Assembly: GCA_943736015.1 (NCBI GenBank)
Contig: OX031064.1
Location: 59,785,361 to 59,849,360, forward strand
Direction of reading: 5' to 3'
Source of the DNA: Tridacna crocea
Taxonomy: Eukaryota; Mollusca; Bivalvia; Cardiida; Cardiidae
Length of the DNA: 64,000 bases
Each line of letters starts with the position of its first letter. Position 1 is the first letter of the stretch. Below the pieces are notes generated by a model that was not told the DNA's origin, searched no databases, and saw only the letters and a list, made by a program, of their open reading frames with translations. Below, in pieces: positions 1 through 10,493 of this stretch. The position numbers were made by a program, and so were the translations under genes.

Positions 1-820
1 CCGACAACCTTTCTGGTATGCCTTGATCCGTCATTGGCAACAGTTTTGCTGGAATTCATCTGTATTCATTTATGTGTTTGATACTGTATTTGGCTCGAAA
101 AACAATTTTCACTTTATTACTTATTTGTATGTAGTTGGCTTATAAGTAACGGTACATATTTCATGCCCAAAAAACTTGTTATGCTATAAATGTTTTCACA
201 GACGGATCTCCTATTCTTAAATACAAGCAACTCAATTATAGAGACTTTTTGTAAAATTATTAATTCAATTACATCCAAGATCATAATCACCCAAGCTAAA
301 ATCTGAAAGTGAAGAACTGATATGAAAAAGGCAAAGCCTCAATACGAGCAATGTAAATGTTTGTGGAACAAATATCTATTAATTCGAACTACCAATTAGA
401 TTCTAGATCTTAAAATCAAAGGGTTTTGAGTTCGAATTTTAAAAACTAATTTTGCACGTTGTACAAGGTAGAAAGTATTTTTCTTTTGTAGATTTATACA
501 TGTGAAATGGAGCAAACCATCCATGATTTCCTAAACAAAATAAACACAGTTCCTGACAATTTCGTTAATTTATGTCCAGAAAAATATCTTGGAATGACTA
601 TTGCTTCACATACTTGTAAAAACCATTTTACGGTAACATTTTATCACAGCATGTAGATCTAGATCTATATAAGAGAGACTTTGACTTTTATAAGGAATTG
701 CTCATTAGGTTAGGAAGAATACTAGTACTGAGCAGAGTACTGGTAAAAGGAACTTCAAGAATGTATGGTAGGTGCACTTGTAGCAGCAATTATTAGAATA
801 TAGACCGGGACTGGATATAC
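1..820. other. unassigned AT-rich DNA
   Basis: No coding signal, recognisable repeat termini or RNA gene is seen. The stretch is AT-rich, with scattered short A and T runs, and reads as ordinary intergenic or intronic sequence. Confidence 0.5.
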
Positions 821-953
821 CCAGACAGTTACGCAATAACTGTTCTTGTTCTGTAATAAACACAGATATAGGTACTTTGGACAGACCATTTTGTAGATTT
901 AAATGTCCTCTTTCTTTTCTGAACATTATTGATCTATAAACTGCAGCGATTAC
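821..953 (-). other. candidate coding exon (unknown protein)
   Basis: On the minus strand an open frame of 44 codons plus 1 nt lies between an acceptor-like end (TTTTACCAG then GTAATC) and a donor-like start (CTGG then GTATAT). The peptide begins VIAAVYRSIMFRKERGHLNL and ends near EQLLRNCLG; I do not recognise the family. The composition looks more protein-like than the surrounding frames, but the acceptor pyrimidine tract is poor and the neighbouring frame stays open past both borders. It could be an exon of a minus-strand gene or chance. Confidence 0.2.
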
Positions 954-1455
954 CTGGTAAAACCATGTAAAAGTTTGTACCATATAGAGGCCATTACCAA
1001 ACTAGTCGACACTGCCGAACACAGATATTGGGTATTTCCAAATGTTTCGGATTTTTTTTAAAAAAGAATTGTAAACTGCAAGATTCCAATGCTCTCATTT
1101 CTAAAATGTATGTTGGCTAGAACTATAAATATATAGGGCTACAAAATCAGTTGATAAGGTCTAGTTTACCGGAAAATTTTAACTCTTCATTTTCAGAACA
1201 CGATACATAATGCAAACCAACAATCAGTAAGCTCAATATAAGCAAACTGAAATTGGTCAAATTTGATCCAATTTGTCTCCAATGTAATAAACATTTGAAA
1301 AGTTAAACTAAGATATATCAAGCTCCAAATCACAGTTCTTTTATTCTTGTGGTTGCTTACTAGGATAAAAACAAGGCTAATTCTTATTCAATCTGTTTCA
1401 GTACGTAAATACCCTCGCATATAAATATAGGTGAGGGCTTTTCCAAACAAGCCTC

Positions 1456-1684
1456 TTAACCCTTTACCACATGTCAAGATTTTAGACCTGTCTGAATTGA
1501 AAGCATTTGCTGACGACGGTTTCAGTGTGGTTCATATGAAATTATTTTTCTTTGAAAGGGAAGAAAACATAGTGGGCAAAGGAGAAAATGCTGGTTTTCA
1601 GCATTTTCTCCTTTTCCAACAATGTTTTCAAGAGGCTTCTTTCTCAGGGTTATTAAGAGTTGGCGTTGTGTGGTAAAGGGTTAA
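1456..1684 (+). mobile_element. TTAA-MITE-1, full-length copy
   Basis: TTAA lies at both ends (1456-1459, 1681-1684), followed by inverted termini CCCTTTACCAC and GTGGTAAAGGG. The centre is a palindrome in which GGAGAAAATGCTG mirrors CAGCATTTTCTCC. The left arm carries the family-specific segment with GAAAGCATTTGCTGACGAC; the right arm carries CTTCTTTCTCAGGG. There is no transposase, so it is non-autonomous. The TTAA target and CCCTTT start fit piggyBac- or Kolobok-derived MITEs (inference). The ~80-codon open frame across it is a shadow. Confidence 0.85.
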
Positions 1685-2034
1685 GTGCTTTTAACACTGA
1701 TAAGAATATTTTACACACTGTAATGTGTTTCTGCATGTCACAACTATAAATAATCTCAATTATTGAGTCATGGGAGGCATAGGAGCAGTTTACACTATTA
1801 GCACTCTTCGAAAAATCAAATAATAATTCCTCGACCTTCGAGCTGTCAAATGTAGGTAACTACCGATTTCTCTTCAGATGATTATCATATCATTCAAAAC
1901 TTTGAAAAGTTAGTAAGGAAAAGAAATATGTCAAACAGCTTATGATGTCATATGGTATTATTATTGTCTCCAGGAGGATTAGGATTATTTCTATACTCAA
2001 TCCCACTCTACACACAAAAGGAAAAAAAAAAAAA
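1685..2034. other. unassigned AT-rich DNA
   Basis: Nothing recognisable is seen apart from a poly-A run at about 2021-2034 directly before the pearl-like element. Confidence 0.5.
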
Positions 2035-3552
2035 CCAAGAGGGTCATTGGCCATGGAACTCTCACTTTAGACTATGGCTTATGAGTGAAATTCAATTCTT
2101 TGAACAACTTTGGTAAAGCTTCACCCAAGGAACATCCCTGCCAAGTTTCATCAAGATTGGCCCAGTGGGTTAGGAGATGTTTGAAGAAATTATTGACGGA
2201 CGATGGACAACAGACGCCGGACATTGGGCAATCAAATATCAAAGCTCTACACCATCCAGTTTCAAAGAAGAATTTTAAATCTTCCTTCTTTGTCCTATGT
2301 TCGAATTTGTGGTCCCCGGGGCTGGGCCAGTTTTGACCAAAGCAGCATCCTTGGAACAAACTTGGTAGAGGTCCACTCAAAGAAGCTACATACCAAATAT
2401 CAAACCTCTACACCTTCCCATTTCAGAGAAAAAGAAAGTTGAAATTTTTCCTTCTTTGTTCCTATGTTCCAACCTGTGACCTCCGGCGCAGGGCCACTTT
2501 CGACACCCGGGACATCATATGACCAAACTTGGTAGAGGTCCACTAGAAGATTCTGCGTATCAAATATCAAAGCTCTGCACCTTCAAGTTTCATCAGAGAA
2601 GATTTCTAAAGTTTTCCTTCTTTGTTGCTATGCTTGAACCTGTGACCCCCAGGGCAGGGCCAGTTTCGATCCCAAGGGCATAATATGAACAAACTTGGTA
2701 GAGGTCCACTAGGAATTGCTACATACAAAATATCATAGCTCTATGCCTTTTAGTTTTAGAGAAGAATTTGCTCTACGCCATCTAGTTTCAGAGGAGAAGA
2801 ATTTTAAAATTTTCCTTCTTTGTTCCTATGCTCAAACTAGTGACTCTTGGGGGGGGGGGCCAGTTTTGATCCCATGGGCATCATTTGAAGAAACTACGTA
2901 GAGGTCCACTAGGAGATGCAACAGACCAATTATCAAAGCTCTACGCTTTCTAGTTTCTGAGGAAAAGAATTTTAAAGTTTTCCTTCTTTGTTCCTATGCT
3001 CAAACTTGTGACCCCCATGTGGGGCCAGTTTTGACCCCAGGGGAATAATTTGAACAAATTTTTTAGAGGTCCACTAGGAGATGCCACATACCAAATATCA
3101 AAGCTCTACACCTTCAAATTTCAGAGTAGAGGTTTCTTAATGTTTTCCTTCTTTGTTCCTATGCTCAAACTTGTTATCCCCCAGGGTGGGGCCAGTTTTG
3201 GCCCTTGGGGCATAATTTGCACAAAATTGGTAGAGGTCCACTGGGAGATGCCACATACCACATTTCAAAGCTCTACGCATACTAGTTTTAGAGAAAAAGA
3301 TTTTCAAAGATTTGGGTTTTTTTTTTTCTTTTTGTTGCCATTGCAACCAGAGTTATGGATGGAATTAAATTTTTTGAACAATTTTGGTAGAGCTTCACCC
3401 AAGGAACATTTCTGCCAAGTTTCATGCAGATTGGCTCAGTGGTTTAGGAGAAGATGTTTAAAGGAATTGTTGACGGACGATGGACAACAGACTCCGGACA
3501 TAGGGCGACCATAATAGCTCACCTTTAGCACTTTGTGCTAAGGTGAGTTAAA
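2035..3552 (+). mobile_element. pearl-like element, family II
   Basis: It starts with CCAAGAGGGTCATTGG and ends in a stem-loop followed by GTTAAAAA. The interior holds about five tandem units of roughly 165-200 bp, each with CCTTCTTTGTTCCTATG, a GGGCCAGTTTTGA box and GGTAGAGGTCCACTAGGAG. A module containing CACCCAAGGAACAT and CCAAGTTTCAT plus GACGGACGATGGACAACAG occurs twice, at about 2097-2228 and 3373-3512, flanking the tandem units. This layout (unique 5' part, tandem core, ACGG-like run, terminal hairpin) matches the bivalve pearl / Helitron-associated non-autonomous elements. Short open frames inside are shadows. Confidence 0.75.
3515..3551 (+). repeat. 3' terminal hairpin of the family II element
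   Basis: TTAGCAC (3525-3531), loop TTT, GTGCTAA (3535-3541). The stem extends outwards through AGCTCACC pairing with GGTGAGTT with one bulge, about 15 pairs. The same hairpin with different paired bases ends the other pearl-like elements. Confidence 0.8.
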
Positions 3553-3553
3553 A

Positions 3554-4316
3554 ACAAAATCTTTCATTTCTTCGGCAGCACTCCCGTCTATCTACATATT
3601 ACCTGGAGTTTCTTTAAATCCGAGTGCTTAGATTGCTACAATCAGATTATACATATACACACACTATGTGGCTTTCTTTTTTCATCCAATCTGCTTTCCT
3701 ACATATCCATCGTTGAAACAGTGATCAATGCAGAGAGAGGAATGAATTCTGTAGCAATGCCTAGACCTAGATCTATCATCAATCCTGGGAAAGAAATTTT
3801 CCAAGTTTTAAGATAGATATCCAACTTGTGGCAAAAAAAAAAAAAACACCCCGCAACACTTTTCGATCTATTATCAAGTTTTCATAACATTTGGAATGAA
3901 TTGGATGAAAATCCCTGAGTCAAGAAATATGTTGGTTTAAGTGAGCGCAACATGTTCAAAATGTCAGTATCCCTTTGTAATTACCAAGAAAACTGGATGT
4001 AGGTTAGAACAGAAAGTTTAAAATCTGTTTATGAAACTTAATAATTGAAAGTGGGGGGGGGGGGCACATATTATGAGTGATCACTTTCCAAAGCAGATTT
4101 TGAAGAGCTGTCAACTCTACTGGTTATTGTTTACAAACTGTTATGATTCAATGAAAAGCAAAAAGAAAAAGCAGTCTTCTTTGATTCCAGTTCTTAACTA
4201 TAACATAAACCATTGCAAAAATACATATGGTGGATGCTTTCTTTGAAAATTTAAAAATCTTAAATGTATGTTTGCTCATACATACAAAATGCTATACATA
4301 GCCAGTGCCCTTCTTT
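3554..4316. other. mostly unassigned; degenerate SINE at ~3640-3805
   Basis: Around 3687-3805, motifs of the local SINE are recognisable though decayed (CTGCTTTCCTACAT, GAGAGAGGAATGAATTCTGT, ATCATCAATCCTGGGAAAG). A poly-A run lies at about 3833-3846 and a poly-G run near 4053-4065. The rest shows nothing. Confidence 0.4.
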
Positions 4317-4830
4317 CCAGACTTTTAAATTTGAATTTTTCTAAACATTCCCAGAGGAAAAGAGCCTTTGAAAACATTATCTGAAAAGGAGAAAATGCTG
4401 GTAACCAGCATTTTCTTCTTATCCTACAATGTTTTCTATCCTTTCTAAGACAATTGATTAATTTTATGGCGTTTTCATCTTTTCAACATTATTTCAGTTA
4501 TATTGTGATGGCCATTGCACCTATTGATACATTCCTGAAGTTTCTTTAACTAGTTCTTTGAACAATTTTCTTTCCAAGCCATCAGCTGCTTTCCCATACG
4601 ATCATCGTCTAAACAATGGTCAGCCGTGGGAGAGGAATGAGTCCTGTCACAGTTACTGTAATCAATCCTGGGAAACAAATTGGCCAAGCCAGGGGCCACA
4701 GCCAGGGATCGAACCCTGGACCTGGTGTTCTCAAGTCCTGCCTGCAACCGACTCAGCTTCCACAGCTCGGCCTTTCAAAGACAAATATCATCTGTAAAGG
4801 CTTTCTATTTAGACATTTCTGTGATATCAT
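4317..4830 (-). mobile_element. TTAA-MITE-1 copy split by a SINE
   Basis: The left part contains the palindromic core (GGAGAAAATGCTGGTAACCAG, about 4387-4407). The right part after the SINE contains ATCATCTGTAAAGGCTTTC, the decayed form of the family's GTCATCTGCAAATGCTTTC arm. The TTAA ends are eroded. The two halves are separated by the SINE at 4454-4772. Confidence 0.65.
4454..4772 (-). mobile_element. tRNA-derived SINE with target-site duplication
   Basis: The minus strand carries a pol III B-box-like GGTTCGATCCC (4705-4716 complement) with an upstream A-box-like region, followed by a body that includes GGAATGAGTCCTG and AAGCAGCTGATGG equivalents. The flanks repeat TTTCTAAGACAA (4442-4453) and TTTCAAAGACAA (4773-4784), an imperfect 12-bp target-site duplication. 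It is not a functional tRNA, because no cloverleaf 3' end is present. Confidence 0.7.
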
Positions 4831-5329
4831 AGTTTTGTGTAGGGTGAAGCCAAATTGTAGAAAACACTGAATACTACATTTACAAATTTATGCTTTAAAT
4901 AGTATTTTATGTCACTTTCAACAAAACATTAGTAACATGACAGGAACAGCTCATTTGTAAATGTATGTCTCAAGGTTTGACAGTCAAAGGTTGGGTCTCT
5001 TTGTTGCCTTGCCCAAGGACAGTCCATAAATACAATCAGTACAGATCAATCTCGGATTTCTTTGATAAAAGTTCAAGCTCTTAACCACAGACAGCTTGTA
5101 GAGTCAACAATTTTACTATCTGCCTTCATTGAGAGTACTTTATAACCTTTTCTGTCTACACTTAGCTAAACTTGCAAGGAAAAGTGCAAAAACATCTTAA
5201 TGTTGACAACAATATCCTGGAACTTTGTTTCATAAAAAGGTGATAAAAAAATAAGCATCTACCATTTACAAAAACAAGTGTTTAAATCTAAAAGTTAACT
5301 ATTTTCTAGAATGGACAAAATGCTCAACA
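4831..5329. other. unassigned AT-rich DNA
   Basis: No repeat termini, convincing frame or RNA gene is seen. Confidence 0.45.
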
Positions 5330-5393
5330 CTTTACCACATCACAATATTTTAGACTGACTAACTTAAGTGCTTTTGCAGATGACAAACATTGC

Positions 5394-5590
5394 TTAATTC
5401 TTTAACAAACGATAAAATTAAAGACTGGTCCAAATTGAAAGCGTTTGAAGATGACAACATAAATGTGACTGAAAAATTGAAATTTTGTTTGGGAAGGGTA
5501 GAAAACACTGCCAGAAAAGGAGAAAATGCTGTTTTCAAAAGGTTTCTTTCTCAGGGTCATTAAAGTCGAGGGCGAGTGGTAATAAGTTAA
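5394..5590 (+). mobile_element. TTAA-MITE-1, internally shortened
   Basis: TTAA lies at 5394 and 5587. The left arm is complete (GACTGGTCCAAATTGAAAGC, then AATGTGACTGAAAAATTG). The palindrome is deleted after GGAGAAAATGCTG and jumps to TTTTCAAAAGG. Another fragment of the same left arm lies immediately upstream at about 5330-5393. Confidence 0.75.
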
Positions 5591-5689
5591 ATTGGTTCTA
5601 ACGTTAGGAAAAAAATATTGTGAGAAATGAAGAAAACTCTTATAATCTTTTTCCCCAACAATGACCATTTGTGATCTTTCCCTGAAAAG

Positions 5690-5940
5690 GCGATTGAAAG
5701 TTTGTGAGAAAAGAAGAAAATGCTGATAACCAGCATTTCAACCTTTTCATTCAATGTCTTCTACTATGTTTTCTAGCATTTTACCCTATACCACATAATC
5801 CTGACTTCTAAACACTCTGAGAAAGAAGGGTAATGAAAACACTGTCGGAAAAAGGAAAATGCAGATATCCAGCATTTTCTCCTTTTTCCAAAATGTTTTC
5901 TTTCCTTCACAAGACATATTTCATATTCAGTTTTTGAACA
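5690..5940. mobile_element. two adjacent TTAA-MITE-1 remnants
   Basis: Palindromic cores are seen at about 5708-5750 (GAAAATGCTGATAACCAGC) and 5845-5890 (GCAGATATCCAGCATTTTC). Between them is an eroded terminus with ACCACATAATCCTGACTT. They appear to be two copies of which one landed beside or in the other. Confidence 0.6.
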
Positions 5941-6139
5941 GACAGAAAACAAAAATTATCAGGTAAATTTTGAATTACTAGAAAATCAAACAGTTTTTCA
6001 TATTTGATAGCTATAGATTATGTTGGATAACAGCCAATACCTAAATGTTAAACTAAGGACAATATTCACCAACTATTCTGTAATGCAGTCTTGGTCTTAT
6101 TCAAGCTTAATAAACTTGAAACTAAAATTTCTTCCTCAA

Positions 6140-6290
6140 TTAAGAAAACACTGTGAAGAAAAAGAGAAGAAAAGATTGTGAGAAAAGGAGAAAATGCTGG
6201 TTAACAGCACTTGCTCTTTTTCCCACTATCTTTTAAAAGCCTTTTTCTAAAAGTTGTTAAAACTCATGATTGTGTGGTTAAGAGTTGAGA
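6140..6290 (+). mobile_element. TTAA-MITE-1 remnant
   Basis: Core GAGAAAATGCTGGTTAACAG, followed by the right arm ending GATTGTGTGGTTAAGAGTTG. The left arm is lost. Confidence 0.6.
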
Positions 6291-6496
6291 ATGGTTGGTG
6301 AATATAGTCCCAGTGCTATACATAAACACCTCAACAAGTACTGTATATAGTGGGACAGGGCTGTATACAGATAACTTTTTTGAATCAATACTATAATTTA
6401 TGGTCTTTAAGAGACTGATGGCTGCTTTTAATTGAAAGGTATTTCACTGTAAATCACCCAAGATTCAGGAAAAAGGAGCCTTACTGCACACCTTAG

Positions 6497-6724
6497 TTAA
6501 CAATTTAACCAATGACAAAATTTAGGACAAGTCCAAATTGAAAGAATTTGCAGACGACAAAATAAATGTGAATCAAAAATTAAAATTTGATTTGGAAAGG
6601 GTAGAAAACATTGTGGGAAGAGGAGAAATGCTGGTTACCAGCATTTTCTTCTTTTGCCACAATGTTTTCAAAGTCTTTCTTTCTCAGGGTTGTTATAAGT
6701 CCAGATTGTGTGGTAAAGAGTTAA
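6497..6724 (+). mobile_element. TTAA-MITE-1, full-length copy
   Basis: TTAA lies at 6497 and 6721. The left arm reads ATGACAAAATTTAGGACAAG and GCAGACGACAAAATAAATGT. The core is GAGAAATGCTGGTTACCAGC. The right end is GTGTGGTAAAGAG. Confidence 0.85.
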
Positions 6725-7110
6725 GAACTGATATTTTGCTGTTTCCAAAAGTTTGTAGGCTAGGTTTAAAATCTGTTGTAATCAAGATCTACCAAATCAG
6801 TTGAGACTCAATCATTAACTGAGATCTGTCAAACAGTAATAACTCAACGTGTACCAAATGGTCAAGAGATGCGAGCCAAGCTCTGTGAAAAGGGCGTTTA
6901 ATATATCTGCCTAGGGTGTTGACCCAGGTCAGCCTGTGCAGTCTGCACCGAATCACCTGGGTCAAAACTTTATGCCATTGGTCAATTTACTGTATGTCAA
7001 AGGAACAGTCTACCTAATGGTTCAGTCAGTAATAAGACAAAATAGATTAAATGGATCCATAATTATGTGATGACTTGCTTGGTATAAAACATCAAGGAGA
7101 TACATCTAAC
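6725..7110. other. unassigned DNA
   Basis: No recognisable repeat or convincing coding frame is seen. It contains the 3' flank of the candidate exon at 7111-7265. Confidence 0.4.
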
Positions 7111-7265
7111 CTCCTTTTGCCAGAGCACAGTTCATCCTTGGTATTTACAACAGGACAAATGGAAGTTGTGGCCAAGTTGCAAAAGGGGGAGGCAGGGAAG
7201 TCTCTTCTCCTCAGCATATGTTCTGTCTCTGTATGTAGTCCATAATTCTGTCGATCTAGTATTGC
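7111..7265 (-). other. candidate coding exon, copy 1 of a duplicated pair
   Basis: The minus strand has a strong acceptor (CTATTATGTTACAG, then GCAATAC) and a weaker donor (AGGAG, then GTTAGATG). The exon is open for 51 codons plus 2 nt. The peptide starts AILDRQNYGLHTETEHMLRR and includes CNLATTSICPVVNTKDEL; I do not recognise it. The first ~45 nt resemble the sequence that follows a second acceptor at 7440, which suggests exon duplication. No neighbour confirms a gene. Confidence 0.3.
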
Positions 7266-7374
7266 CTGTAACATAATAGAAAGATACGGGTATTCGGGAC
7301 TGGGTAGAGAGTGTTGGGGGGTGGGGTTAGGGAGGTGGGGGTATAGGGTTAAAGGGGATGTCATGAGGTATCTC

Positions 7375-7440
7375 ATCTTCTCTGTAACAGTTCTGTCTCT
7401 GTATGATAGCCAACCATCTACCTTGTTTTGTTTATCTAGG
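7375..7440 (-). other. candidate exon start, copy 2 of the duplicated pair
   Basis: The minus strand has an acceptor TTATATTTACAG followed by CCTAGATAAACAAAAC. It shares CATACAGAGACAGAAC with the exon at 7111-7265, at an equivalent distance from the splice site. The frame stays open into the GC-rich spacer, but no clear donor is visible. Confidence 0.25.
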
Positions 7441-7489
7441 CTGTAAATATAAAATATAACTTTAAGTTATATAAAGGAATCATATTGTA

Positions 7490-8523
7490 ACAAGAGATGT
7501 TTGTAAAACATGTATGCCCCCCTAATGGCATCCAATTCTAAATATAACATGTGATTATAAACTGTTACATTCAAAGTGTAAAAATGAACAAAGGGTAATT
7601 ACTCAAAAATTTTAAATGATAAATTAACAATTCTTGGGCACTGCAATTCCCATTTGTGTGAACTATCAACTTTTATACGAAAATCAACAAAGGGTAATAA
7701 CTGCAAAAATATTATGGGCAGAGTTATGGTTCTTGTGCAATGTACTTCTCCTGAATAAGATCTATCAACATATAAAGTTTCAAGATGATACCTGAAATAC
7801 TTTTTGAGTTATGCTCCGGACAAAAATTAAGTATGAAAATCAACAAAGCGCGATAACTCCGAAAATATAATGGGATGTGTTATGGTTCTTGTGCACTGCA
7901 CTTCTCCTTAATGAGACCTATCAAGATATAAAGTTTCAAGATGATACTTGAAATACTTTTTGAGTTATGCTCCGGACAAAAATTAAGTATGAAAATCAAC
8001 AAAGGGCAATAACTCCAAAAATATGATGGGCAGAGTTATGGTTCTTGTGCACTGCACTTCTCTTTTATAAGATCAATCCACCCATGAGGTTTCAAGGTGA
8101 TAACTGAAATACTTTTTGAGTTATGCTCTGGACAAAAATCAAGTATGAAAATCAACAAAGGGCAATAACTTCAAAAATATGATGGGCAGAGTTATGGTAC
8201 TTATGCACTGCACTTCTCCTTAATGAGATCTAACCACCTATGAGGTTTCAAGATGACACCTGAAATACTTTTAGAATTATGCTCCGGACAAAAATTAAGT
8301 AAGAAAATCAACAAAGGGCAATAACTCTAACAATATGATGGGCAGAGTTATGGTTCTTGTGCACTGCACTTCTCTTTAATGAGATCTATCCACCTATGTA
8401 GTTTCAAGGTGATACTTGAAATACTTTTTGAGTTATGCTCCAGACAAAATGTGGTCTACGGACTGACGGACGGACCGACAAGTGCAAAGCAATATACCCC
8501 CATTTCTTCCAAGGGGGGCATAA
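7490..8523 (+). mobile_element. pearl-like element, family III
   Basis: It starts ACAAGAGATGTTTGTAAAAC. It contains about five tandem units of ~155 bp, each with AAAATCAACAAAGGGCAATA, GGGCAGAGTTATGGTTCTT and TTTTTGAGTTATGCTC, then GACTGACGGACGGACCGAC (an ACGG-type run). It ends in a CCCCCATTTCTTCCAAGGGG fold-back. It shares the ACAAGAG start and overall layout with families I and II but not the core sequence. The 100-codon open frame at its end is a shadow. Confidence 0.75.
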
Positions 8524-8827
8524 TTATTGGCTATTTCTGTAAGCAAAAATCGGTTCATCAACAACTTTTAAGAAGAGCTATGTTTGCTATGGTAACAAAT
8601 GCCCTGGGCCTAAAAGAACAAGTACAATCTTCTACAAATAATTTTGAATATTTTGTCTCACTTGAAAAATGCACACATTAAATGGACTGAAGTCCATAAT
8701 ACTGTTTTTATACCCAAAGATTCATCAAATACTGTATCTGCTTTGAATCTAGATCAAGCTTGGTATAGCATTTAATATAGCAACCCATTTCAGCATTTCT
8801 GTCTGTTATACCATGTCACTCACTAAT
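8524..8827. other. unassigned DNA
   Basis: No signal is seen. Confidence 0.45.
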
Positions 8828-8940
8828 CAACTCTTTACCACACAATCCCAACACCTTGATGGAAATAGGCTTTTTAAAAAGACTGAGAGAAAAGGAGTAA
8901 ACACTGGTAGCCGCATTTCCTCCTTTTCTATGGTTGAAAG
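8828..8940 (-). mobile_element. TTAA-MITE-1 remnant
   Basis: The end TCAACTCTTTACCACACAAT and an eroded core (GAGAAAAGGAGTAAACACTG) are present. The other half is lost. Confidence 0.55.
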
Positions 8941-9112
8941 TTGAAAATCCTGAAAATCGTAAACTTAATGCTAGGGGCTGCTAGGGACCCTGGTGGGTCC
9001 AGGACAATGACCTGGCCAGGGGTCAATTGTCAACTGCAAATATTTCCAAATTTTGTCAGGTCTAGAAGTTTGTCATTTGATAAAAATTCAACCATTGTAA
9101 ATATGAATTTGA

Positions 9113-9341
9113 TCAACCCTTTACCACACAATCCCGAGTTTTAATGACTTGGAGAAAGACACCTTTTGAAAACATTATGGGAATAGGAGAAAATGCTGAT
9201 AACCAGCATTTCCTTCTTTTCTCACAATGTTTTTTACCCCTCTCATAACATGTTTTACTTTTTCAGCCACATTTACTTTGTTGTCTGCTGGTGCTTTCAA
9301 TTTGGCATAATCTAATATTTTGTTGTTTGGTAAAGAGTTAA
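9113..9341 (-). mobile_element. TTAA-MITE-1, full-length inverted copy
   Basis: It begins TCAACCCTTTACCACACAAT (TTAA mutated to TCAA) and ends GGTAAAGAGTTAA (TTAA at 9338). The core is GAAAATGCTGATAACCAGC. The right arm has TTGTCTGCTGGTGCTTTC. Confidence 0.8.
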
Positions 9342-9351
9342 GAGTAAAACC

Positions 9352-9490
9352 TTGTTTTTTCGAGTCTCGGACATTCGAGAACCCGGCATATTTCGAGGAA
9401 TTCCGAGAGTTCCAGTAAAACTCTACATTATTGCACCAAAAGTAGCTCTGTAATTTCGAGTCTCGATAAGTCGATAATTCAAACAAGGAT
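9352..9490. repeat. small inverted repeat (MITE-like)
   Basis: CCTTGTTTTTTCGAGTCTCG at the left is mirrored by CGAGTCTCGATAAG...ATTCAAACAAGG at the right. The right arm also repeats TTTCGAGTCTCG in direct orientation. This is a probable DNA-transposon fragment of unknown family. Confidence 0.4.
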
Positions 9491-10105
9491 GCTGGTCCCT
9501 ATAATTATTTTCCTTCTTTAAATTGATTGTATATTAGAATACAATATTTTCGCACCTCTCCAACGATTATTTTCACGCCTTTCCAAGCAAAGGATTTCAT
9601 CTCGCAAGCCTGTCTATGGTGTGGCGTAAGTTTTACAAACTATGACAATTACTATGGGGTATTCATACCACAATATGATTTGGGAAGGTGTTGACGTTAA
9701 TGATGAGAGGGTAATTATGACAACAGCTCTTTGAATTCATTGTTGAAACTGAAAAGACAAGTATAGTATCAGCATTTGTGATCAGACGACGTCTAATTTT
9801 TATCAGTTTTCATGTCATTCTATTTATAGCATCAGGTTTTTCCCAGTCGCATCACCACAGATCAGGACCCGTTTGATCACATAAATTTTATATGTCTTGT
9901 TAAGCTGATGTCGTACTTCGGTTTTGTGTGAATATCAGAATCATATTTCTGATTCTTTGTGAATATCACTGCTACCTTTTAATGTCGTAGAAATTTACCT
10001 TTTTATGAGATTTTCACAGTTTGTGTAAATATTCTGATCTGTTTTCGTGTCGAAGACATTGGTAATGAGAAAAGTCGTAATGCTTTGTTTTTATATCTCA
10101 TTAGC
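9491..10105. other. unassigned AT-rich DNA
   Basis: No repeat termini or coding signal is recognised. Confidence 0.45.
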
Positions 10106-10493
10106 CAGGGTTCCCACAACTTTTTGCTTGCAAAATTCCAGACTTTTTCCAGACTTTTTCCAGGATTTTTTTCAAAATTCAAGTTTTTTTGCAATAGAAA
10201 ACCTGGAAATGCAAAACCTTTTGAAAGCTACTTTCTTTCATACATTCCTTGTTTTAATGAAAAATTAAGATTTAAAGAACATTCTAACTGCATGATAGTT
10301 ATTTCATTTCTTTACTTGGCCAGTTACAAAACTTCAAATGACCGAATATAGATTCAGATCAGCCTATCCATACAGGCAGTTTAATAAGGATCCATGCTGT
10401 TCTCTTACAGTTCCTAAGTTCCTACAAGTAATGTAGAATTTGAAGGCAAATAGTATAGATCCTTATAAGACTACATAACCAGGCAAATTGGGA

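Noticed and set aside
3050..3514. 154-codon plus-strand frame
   Set aside because: It lies wholly within tandem units of a pearl-like element, and equivalent units are not open in the same frame.
4700..4772. tRNA gene
   Set aside because: B-box and A-box-like motifs belong to the SINE head. There is no full cloverleaf, and the copy is flanked by target-site duplications.
8379..8681. 100-codon plus-strand frame
   Set aside because: It starts within the tandem core of a pearl-like element and crosses its ACGG run and terminal hairpin.
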